Source: Temnopleurus reevesii | Taxonomy: Eukaryota; Echinodermata; Echinoidea; Temnopleuroida; Temnopleuridae | Length of the DNA stretch: 12,659 bases | NCBI GenBank assembly: GCA_036244855.1 | Contig: BQKZ01004845.1 | Span: 14,949-27,607 of the forward strand | Direction of reading: 5' to 3' | In this document: positions 7,279 to 12,659 of the stretch, one piece after another | Layout: every line of letters begins with the position of its first letter | How positions within the stretch are numbered: position 1 is the stretch's first letter | Notes under the pieces: model-generated | The model's input: the letters and a program-made list of their open reading frames with translations, nothing else | What the model was told of the DNA's origin: nothing | The model's database searches: none | Position numbers and translations under genes: made by a program

Positions 7279-8283
7279 ATGGCATTCAATGGGACAACTG
7301 TGGACATGGTGGAGGAACACATATATCGACCAAACCATCCAGCATACAACGCAATATATGCGGTTTTATTGATCATGCTTGCTTTTATCATTATCATTGG
7401 CAATTTCCTGGTCCTTGCAACGTTCCTAAAAACGGAGAGTCTACGCAGGCCGACGTACTATCTCCTCTACAGTTTGGCATTTGTCGACTTTTTGACAGGC
7501 GCCATCTGCGTCCCCTTGACAATTTATCGGAAGTTTGTACTCAATGATTTGACTTGTATTCACAAAAACGCAAAGAATCTTTCAGCGCCGTTCTTACTTT
7601 TCTCATCTATTTCGCTGTTTCACATAATGATGGTCACTTTGGATCGTTACATTGCTGTGAATAAGCCATTCCGGTACGAGACACTCGTCACATCGCGGCG
7701 AATTGCCGTCGGGATTATCCTTAGCTGGCTCATAAGCTTGGGCATGGTAATTGGTTTCGTAGCGAAGCCAGAAAATCAAATCAACATTGTACCTTATTGC
7801 GAATTCACTGTCCTCAGACCTGATGATGTATATATAATAGGCGGAGTGCTAATTGTCCTGATTATTGTGGCATCATCCGTCACTTTAGTGAGCCTTAACA
7901 TTGCTATTCTCCGAACAGCAATGCGACACGCGCGTAGGATCGCGCAGATGGAACGCGCGATTCCCGGTCGACGCGCGAGCGTGTCCCGCGTGAAATCCTC
8001 ACAAGTTGTCCTGTTCATAACCCTCAATTTTATCGCATGTTACGTTCCAACATGCGTTGGAAACATCATTGGTGGGTTTAATATTGAATTAGCGGGTCGT
8101 CTTTACAAACGACCATTCGAGGACGCTACTATGTTCGTATATCTTTGCTCGTCAGCCATTAATCCAATCGTATATTGCTATCGTGATCGCACATTTCGCA
8201 AAAATGCTTTAAGATACTTTAAAGACATGGCAGTGTGGAAGAAACTTTGTTCCAAGGAAACGGTATTTTTTGAAGATGCATAG
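7279..8283 (+). CDS. Rhodopsin-type (class A) G protein-coupled receptor, orphan
   Basis: Intact single-exon receptor of 334 residues, a plasma-membrane receptor expected to signal through a G protein. Seven hydrophobic segments lie near residues 24-49, 60-83, 101-125, 141-162, 185-210, 240-265 and 282-302. Landmarks are N42 (1.50), D70 (2.50), D122-R123-Y124 (DRY), W150 (4.50), C174 in extracellular loop 2, C254-Y-V-P257 at the CWxP position, and a complete N295-P-I-V-Y299. N4 is a glycosylation sequon and C324 a possible palmitoylation site. Loop 3 holds an arginine-rich insert with RRAS (231-234), a PKA-type motif, encoded by unusually CpG-rich DNA. Like its paralogue at 1558-2502 it lacks P5.50 and has Tyr at 6.48. 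The start has A at -3 and G at +4, and the upstream hairpin ends 7 bp before it. The sequence just after DRY (PFRYETLVTSRRIAVG) recalls MECA-group receptors such as adenosine or melanocortin receptors, but ligand assignment is not possible. Confidence 0.95.
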   Translation: MAFNGTTVDMVEEHIYRPNHPAYNAIYAVLLIMLAFIIIIGNFLVLATFLKTESLRRPTYYLLYSLAFVDFLTGAICVPLTIYRKFVLNDLTCIHKNAKNLSAPFLLFSSISLFHIMMVTLDRYIAVNKPFRYETLVTSRRIAVGIILSWLISLGMVIGFVAKPENQINIVPYCEFTVLRPDDVYIIGGVLIVLIIVASSVTLVSLNIAILRTAMRHARRIAQMERAIPGRRASVSRVKSSQVVLFITLNFIACYVPTCVGNIIGGFNIELAGRLYKRPFEDATMFVYLCSSAINPIVYCYRDRTFRKNALRYFKDMAVWKKLCSKETVFFEDA

Positions 8284-8935
8284 ATACATACATACAAATT
8301 CAACTACGAAAGTGCTGATATGATGCTGATGATGACGATGATGATGTTGGCGTTAAAATAATCTTTATAAGATCGCTTAGACCGATCCAGTCAGCTGATT
8401 GTTGAAATCGTGATCACTCAAAAAAATCTGCACCGCTGAACAGCCGTGATTTTTTTGGCGCACTGCTAATTACTACTTAACCCGCGATACATGTGCATAG
8501 TGGTTAAAAACGGAGCTTATAATTAAAAGTACCGATATTTGGTTAAAATATTCTATTAAAAATGGATTGAACTCAATACTGTAAACTTTTCATCGAACTG
8601 GTCTGCCGCGAGTTCCATTTTCATCACAACCTTTCGATTTCCGATCATTTGAACTCTTTGGATCACATAAACAAGATATAAAGTATTTCCGAAAAGTTAA
8701 GTGGGTCACAGACAGTAGAACCATACGCCATGTACTAAACTGTGCCCCAAATTTGTTGGTTTAACGCTATGTGTATCTACATGTAATTGATCTTTTTTAT
8801 AATGTGTTGTATGTTTATTGATGTAATTGATTTACTATGTTGCTTTATATTGTATTTAATTGTTATAATTGTTTGGACTGTACAGACAGCACCCCTCTAG
8901 AATTTGTTGAGATATGCAAGGTGCACATGGTTCGT
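8284..8935. other. 3' flank of GPCR 2, with GAT microsatellite
   Basis: Probably includes the 3' UTR. A degenerate GAT/ATG trinucleotide run lies at 8320-8348. ATTAAA poly(A)-signal variants occur at 8522-8527 and 8555-8560; no AATAAA was noticed close to the stop. The remainder, to 8935, is AT-rich with no ORF. ATGTAATTGAT occurs twice (near 8779 and 8820). Confidence 0.4.
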
Positions 8936-9082
8936 GTTTCATAAAGCTGTGCGTAGATCTATGCATTACTGTACGAACGACTGGAGATCCTTTCTTCTGT
9001 GCGCCGATTCAGCGCCAGGAGTGCGAGAACGGTCCAGTCAATCGTACAGACGTACGTATATCTACGCACAGCTTTATGAAAC
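8936..9082. mobile_element. P-family hairpin element, copy P1
   Basis: Inverted arms of 49 bp each (8936-8984 and 9034-9082), with outer ends GTTTCATAAAGCTGTGCGTA and its reverse complement, enclose a 49-bp loop. The arms contain CTGTACGAACGACTGG-type sequence. It has no coding capacity, so it is a non-autonomous foldback or MITE unit. It is homologous to the copies at 10106 and 11139. Confidence 0.85.
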
Positions 9083-9216
9083 CATAGACATTTGTCTATG
9101 ATGAAACACAACCCAGGACGGTGTTTCACCAAGTTATGAAAGACCATGGACGATCGAGAATCCTATGCATATTACATTGGTTAACGTACTCCAGTCTTTC
9201 TTAAAGTCGTGGGTAA
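9083..9216. repeat. P-associated flank with GGTGTTTCACCAAG and small hairpin
   Basis: Begins with a hairpin, CATAGACA, two T, TGTCTATG (9083-9100), within an apparent 25-bp insertion absent from the equivalent place in P2. GGTGTTTCACCAAG follows at 9120-9133. From about 9158 the sequence aligns with 11700-11758 (shared CTTTCTTAAAGTCGTG and GTAACTTTA), showing that the M element starting at 9217 inserted into, or abuts, a P-type segment at a TTTA/TTAA position. Confidence 0.6.
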
Positions 9217-9832
9217 CTTTAAAGGGAAACCAACCCCTGGGATTATCGTGCTGTCATTGAATGAAGAAAAATCAGATGAACAAACTGTGAAAATTTGAGC
9301 AAAATCGGATAACCCGTTCTACAGTTATGACTTTTCAAAGTCACAGAGATATGACGATCCCTACCGCTTATGGGGATCTGTGCGATCTGCAAATTCGACG
9401 GAATCCGTGACGTCATGTCGGACAACTCCTCATACACTCTGTATACAAATTTTCACATTTTCTCCTTTTTTTCGGAAAAGTCAACAAAATGCCAATTTTC
9501 GAATAGGGTATAGCATTTCTGTATTGATTCTGCATGTAATTTGAGAAGAATAATATTGCAACCTTACTCTAAATTTTACATTAATCCATTTAAAAAAATT
9601 CTATGTACAAAGTGAATGAGAAGTTGTCCGACATGACGTCACAGATTCCATCGAATTTGCCGATCGCACGGATCCCCATCAGCGATAGGGATCGTCATAT
9701 CTCAGTAGCTTTGAAAATTCATAACTTTTGAACGGGTTGTCCGATTTTGCTCAAATTTTCACAGTTTGTTCATCTGAGTTTTCTTCAGTCCATTAGAGCA
9801 CGAAAATTTCAAAGGCTGGTTCCCCTCTAAAG
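9217..9832. mobile_element. M-family long-TIR MITE, copy M1
   Basis: About 616 bp, with ends CTTTAAAGGGAAACCA and, reverse-complemented from the right, CTTTAGAGGGGAACCA. The two arms stay alignable for about 235 bp each, leaving a loop of only some 145 bp. Shared blocks include GATGAACAAACTGTGAAAAT, ATATGACGATCCCTA and TGACGTCATGTCGGACAAC. If TTAA is the target site, the left copy is intact (9219-9222) and the right is CTAA. It has no transposase ORF. Each arm carries a perfect TGACGTCA (9408-9415 and 9634-9641). Confidence 0.85.
9408..9415. promoter_or_regulatory. CRE-type palindrome TGACGTCA in M1 left arm
   Basis: A perfect 8-bp match to the CREB/ATF consensus. Equivalent sites are at 9634-9641 (M1 right arm), 10474-10481 and 10700-10707 (both M2 arms) and 12594-12601 (M4). 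Presence is certain; binding is untested. Confidence 0.5.
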
Positions 9833-10105
9833 ATTAGAACGACTCTAATTGTTTTTCCTTAGTGCAACTATAATCTGGGGATGTGCTTATTGCAAGCTTT
9901 GCTCTTTCCTGCACATTCCCCTAATTTCGAAATCACAAATCCTTGGTCGCTTAAATGAAATTTTAATTTGTAAACAATTATCATGTAAATATCTGTATGC
10001 GATTTTCCTTTGTAATTTTGTTTCAATTTATGTTTGCTCAATATTGTTCACATTTATTTTTGTTATATTGTATATTTTTGAAATGGAAAATAAATAAATC
10101 AAATC
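9833..10105 (+). mobile_element. Retroelement 3'-end-like segment, copy 1
   Basis: Lies between M1 and P2. It starts with an ATTAGA/TCTAAT inverted pair, then a GGGGATGTGC/GCACATTCCCC hairpin, then AT-rich sequence ending in AATAAATAAATCAAATCAAA next to GAAATGGAAA. That end looks like the tail and poly(A) signal of a non-LTR retroelement. It joins P2 exactly where P1 has GTTTCAT before AAAGCTGTGCG, so P2's left tip is missing. Short open frames of 82 and 92 codons here are duplicated with the segment and not convincing as genes. Confidence 0.45.
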
Positions 10106-10282
10106 AAAGCTGTGCGTACATCTACGCATTACTGTACGAACGACTGGTGATCCTTTCTTCTGTGCGCCGATTCAGCTCCAGGATGTGCGAGAAAGGTCCA
10201 GTCGATCGTACAGTTGTGCGTATATTTACGCACAGCTTTATGAAACACCACCCAGGACGGTGTTTCACCAAGTAACGAAAGA
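10106..10282. mobile_element. P-family hairpin element, copy P2, plus GGTGTTTCACCAAG flank
   Basis: Arms of 42 bp at 10106-10147 and 10198-10239 around a 50-bp loop. The loop is near-identical to that of P1, including CCTTTCTTCTGTGCGCCGAT. It continues with GAAACACCACCCAGGAC and GGTGTTTCACCAAG (10259-10272), then AACGAAAGAC, after which M2 begins. The P copy at 11790 has ACGACTTTAAG at the matching place, consistent with M2 inserting at a TTAA inside a P element. Confidence 0.8.
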
Positions 10283-10865
10283 CTTTAAAGGAGAATTTCA
10301 CCCAGACATTGAAGTGCGCTCAGTGGATGAAGAAAAATACAATGATCAATATGTGAAAATTTGAGCAAAATCCGACAATCCATTCAAAAGTTATGAATTT
10401 TCAAAGTCACAGAGATATGACGATCCCTACCGCTCATGGGGATCTGTGCGATCGGCAAATTCGACGGAATCCGTGACGTCATGTCGGACAACTCCTCATA
10501 CACTCTGTATACAAATTTTCACATTTTCTCCTTTTTTTTCGGAAAAGTCAACATAATGCCAATTTTCGATTGGGGTATAGCATTCTGTATTGATTCTGCA
10601 TGTATTTTGAGAAGAATGATGTTGCAACCTTACTCTAAATTTTACATTAATCCATTTTACAAAATTCTATGTACAAAGTGAATGAGAAGTTGTCCGACAT
10701 GACGTCACATATTCCATCGAATTTGCCGACCGCACGGAACCCCATCAAAATTCATAACTTTTGAATGGGTTGTCCGATTTTGCTCAAATTTTCACAGTTT
10801 GTTCATCTGAGTTTTCTTCAGTCCATTAGAGCACGAAAATTTCAAAGGCTGGTTCCCCTCTAAAG
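10283..10865. mobile_element. M-family long-TIR MITE, copy M2
   Basis: About 583 bp. The left end, CTTTAAAGGAGAATTTCACC, has an outer 70 bp more diverged than M1's; the right end, GGTTCCCCTCTAAAG, is the same as in M1. The right arm has lost about 33 bp relative to M1 (after CCCCATCA, near 10747), so the arms no longer pair fully. The central region is nearly identical to M1. TGACGTCA is kept at 10474-10481 and 10700-10707. No ORF of coding character. Confidence 0.85.
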
Positions 10866-11138
10866 ATTAGAACGACTCTAATTGTTTTTCCTTAGTGCAA
10901 CTATAATCTGGGGATGTGCTTATTGCAAGCTTTGCTTTTTCCTGCACATCCCCCTAATTTCGAAATCACAAATGCTTGGTCGCTTAAATGAAGTCTTAAT
11001 TTGTAAACAATTATCATGTAAATATCTGTATGCGATTTTCCTTTGTAATTTTGTTTCAATTTATGTTTGCTCAATATTGTTCACATTTATTTTTGTTATA
11101 TTGTATATTTTTGAAATGGAAAATAAATAAATCAAATC
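10866..11138 (+). mobile_element. Retroelement 3'-end-like segment, copy 2
   Basis: Duplicate of 9833-10105 at an offset of 1033 bp with about five substitutions. Here the hairpin GGGGATGTGC (10910-10919) and GCACATCCCC (10944-10953) is a perfect 10-bp stem. It ends with the same AATAAATAAATCAAATCAAA tail abutting P3. Confidence 0.45.
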
Positions 11139-11315
11139 AAAGCTGTGCGTACATCTACGCATTACTGTACGAACGACTGGTGATCCTTTCTTCTGTGCGC
11201 CGATTCAGCTCCAGGATGTGCGAGAAAGGTCCAGTCGATCGTACAGTTGTGCGTATATTTACGCACAGCTTTATGAAACACCACCCAGGACGGTGTTTCA
11301 CCAAGTAACGAAAGA
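11139..11315. mobile_element. P-family hairpin element, copy P3
   Basis: Appears identical by eye to P2, with arms at 11139-11180 and 11231-11272 and GGTGTTTCACCAAG at 11292-11305, as expected from the tandem duplication. It is followed directly by M3. Confidence 0.8.
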
Positions 11316-11699
11316 CTTTAAAGGAGAATTTCACCCAGACATTGAAGTGCGCTCAGTGGATGAAGAAAAATACAATGATCAATATGTGAAAATTTGAGCC
11401 AATTCCGACAATCCATTCAAACGTTATTAATTTTCAAAGTTTTTATTTACATCCCACATGGGCTCCTCAAATTGACAACGTACAGGCACAAAATGGCTGA
11501 CAACATGGAGAACTCTCCATTAATTTTGTACACAGAATTTCACATCTTCTGCTTTTTTCTAGAAAAGTAGACAAAATTGTACTTTTCTCTTCAAGTATGA
11601 TATGGACATTTTGATTCTGCAAGCATTTCGGAATGAGTTTTGTTGATTTTTTGTCTACTTTTCCAGAAAAAGATGAAAATGTGACATTCTGAATGATCA
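11316..11699. mobile_element. M-family element, copy M3, rearranged
   Basis: The first 125 bp (11316-11440) match the M2 left arm with few changes, then similarity stops at TTTTCAAAGT/TTTTATT. The interior is a more distant relative: 11534-11576 resembles the M1 stretch near 9449-9490 (CACATTTTCTCC, GGAAAAGTCAACAAAAT) and is repeated inverted at 11649-11690. It has no TGACGTCA and no recognisable M right end, so it is either a chimera or a divergent subfamily. Confidence 0.55.
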
Positions 11700-11789
11700 A
11701 GAATCTTACGCGTAATACACTTTTTAACGGACTCCTGTCTTTCTTAAAGTCGTGCGTAACTTTACAAACGATTTATTGAAACACCGCCA
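11700..11789. repeat. P-associated flank ending in GAAACACCGCC
   Basis: Aligns with 9158-9216 (GAATCTTACGCG against GAATCCTATGCA, then CTTTCTTAAAGTCGTGCGTAAC). Its end forms a 27-bp near-palindrome with the next element: TGAAACACCGCC at 11777-11788, ATG, then GGCGGTGTTTCA at 11792-11803. This looks like two P-type ends abutting. Confidence 0.6.
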
Positions 11790-11963
11790 TGGGCGGTGTT
11801 TCACCAAGATATGAACGACTTTAAGAAGGACTTTAAGATCGACTGGTATCCCTTTTTGTGCGTAATGATTCTTTCTTTTACGCGTATTCAGCACAAGGAG
11901 TGATACCAGTCGTTCGTAAAGTCGTTCTCAAAGTCTCTCTCATCTTGGTGAAACACCGCCCAG
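11790..11963. mobile_element. P-family hairpin element, copy P4 (divergent, complete ends)
   Basis: The ends are TGGGCGGTGTTTCACCAAGA on the left and its near-exact reverse complement, ending GAAACACCGCCCA, on the right. The arms run about 70 bp each and contain CGACTGGTAT, TTGTGCG and repeated GACTTTAAG motifs, with a short loop around 11866-11889. This is the only copy where both GGTGTTTCACC ends are visible, so it best defines the family boundaries. No ORF. Confidence 0.75.
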
Positions 11964-12397
11964 GACCCTATTGCATTAAAAAAGTTACGTTTAAATGCAA
12001 GTCAGAAAATTTAACAAACCTCCATTTGCAACCTATCAAGATCGCGTATTATGGACTTGCGTTTAATTTTGCGTGCAACTTTACATGCGATAGGGCCCTG
12101 GCCACTTATCTTATCTGCAACGGGCACATCACTAATTCGAATCTCGGGACATTTTGAAGTTAAAGACGGATTCTCGTCATTACCTGCATTCGATAGGAGT
12201 GTTTTGCTGGGGTCGCTTAACGTTTTATTGATTAGGGAGGCGGTAATTTGTCAAATTTTGCAGCCTAAAAATCAGCGACGGATCTCATGCCATATAGCAT
12301 TTGCTCCATTCGATGATTTTAGACAGGGAGTTGATTGGTTCACATGCAACAATTAAATTTACACCCTCCTCGATGGTTTAAGGCGAAGAGTCTTGAT
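11964..12397. other. Intergenic stretch between P4 and M4
   Basis: Overlapping plus-strand open frames (to 12157 and 12356) have no recognisable domain. No tRNA, clear repeat boundary or other feature is seen. Confidence 0.35.
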
Positions 12398-12659
12398 TTT
12401 AAAGGGAAAGCAACACCTGGGATTATCTTGCTCTCATTGAATGGAGAAAAATCAGATGAACGAATTGTGAAAATTTGAGCAAAATCGGGCGACCCGTTCA
12501 CAAGTTATGACTTTTCATTTTCAAAGTTACAGAGATATGACGATCCCTACCGCTCATGGGGATCCGTGCGATCGGCAAATTCGACGGAATCTGTGACGTC
12601 ATGCCGGACAACTCCTCATTCACTCTGTATACAATTTTTCACATTTTCTCCCTTTTTTT
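12398..12659. mobile_element. M-family long-TIR MITE, copy M4, cut by the window end
   Basis: Starts TTTAAAGGGAAAGCAACACC, with TTAA at 12399-12402, and follows the M1 left arm closely, including AATTGTGAAAATTTGAGC, ATATGACGATCCCTACC and TGACGTCA at 12594-12601. It runs to the poly-T stretch that in M1 begins the loop. The right arm lies outside the window. Confidence 0.85.

Larger units (their letters stand above)
10283..11315. repeat. 1033-bp tandem duplication unit (second copy)
   Basis: The unit M2 + retroelement tail + P3 repeats the order M1 + tail + P2 immediately to its left. From 9789-10390 against 10822-11423 the offset is a constant 1033 bp with about nine mismatches counted by eye, five of them between 9903 and 9977. 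The join falls at the M element starts (10283 and 11316), so unequal exchange between M copies is a natural explanation. Confidence 0.85.

Noticed and set aside
7794..8027. Minus-strand frame inside GPCR 2
   Set aside because: Antisense shadow of a confident GPCR coding region.
8959..9147. 62- and 65-codon frames across P1
   Set aside because: They arise from the palindrome itself, which is open on both strands; no coding character.
10436..10681. 81-codon frame in M2 starting in the arm
   Set aside because: It is the translation of TIR and loop sequence; the related frame in M1 is broken by indels.
9849..11308. Pairs of identical 82- and 92-codon frames
   Set aside because: Their repetition comes from the 1033-bp DNA duplication, not from protein conservation; they run through repeat tails and the P hairpin.

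Overview
The window looks like a metazoan nuclear genome segment, probably from a marine invertebrate and most consistent with an anthozoan cnidarian. This is an inference from the single-exon rhodopsin-type GPCRs, the AT-rich intergenic DNA, a CR1/L2-like LINE 3' end with an (ATT)n tail, a tRNA-derived SINE and abundant short inverted-repeat transposons. No operons, Shine-Dalgarno sites or bacterial genes are visible.

Only two protein genes are well supported. Both are intact, intronless-in-CDS class A GPCRs: 1558-2502 on the minus strand (314 aa) and 7279-8283 on the plus strand (334 aa). They are clear paralogues of each other, arranged head to head (divergent) about 4.8 kb apart. They share N1.50, D2.50, DRY, W4.50, an ECL2 cysteine and an almost identical C-terminal tail. 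Both lack P5.50 and have Tyr in place of W6.48. The first also has Ile in place of the Asn of NPxxY. Ligand and subfamily cannot be assigned; some features recall the melanocortin/EDG/cannabinoid/adenosine (MECA) group.

Region by region: 1-1557 has no firm gene, only a possible core promoter with splice donors near 514-633. 1558-2502 is GPCR 1. 3122-3677 is a TTAA-flanked foldback element. 4261-5203 is a block bounded by 40-bp direct repeats and holding a tRNA-like head followed by a LINE 3' end. 5446-5600 is a tiny ORF overlapping a P-type hairpin fragment. 5993-6264 is a tRNA-derived SINE (minus strand). 6513-6898 is a broken coding-like stretch. 6984-7142 is a 16-bp tandem array and 7201-7271 a hairpin just before the start codon of GPCR 2 (7279-8283). 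8936-12659 is a dense nest of two non-autonomous repeat families: 'M' (long-TIR, TTAA ends, at 9217, 10283, 11316 and 12398) and 'P' (short hairpins with GGTGTTTCACCAAG ends, at 8936, 10106, 11139, 11790 and a fragment at 5511). The nest includes a recent 1033-bp tandem duplication.

The two receptors would act as plasma-membrane sensors. The rest is mostly mobile DNA. Its most interesting features are the shared architecture of the M elements, the perfect CRE-type palindromes (TGACGTCA) carried in their arms, the SINE/LINE pair with related 3' tails, and the CpG-rich array plus hairpin immediately upstream of GPCR 2. M, P and F0 are labels made up for this window, not database names.
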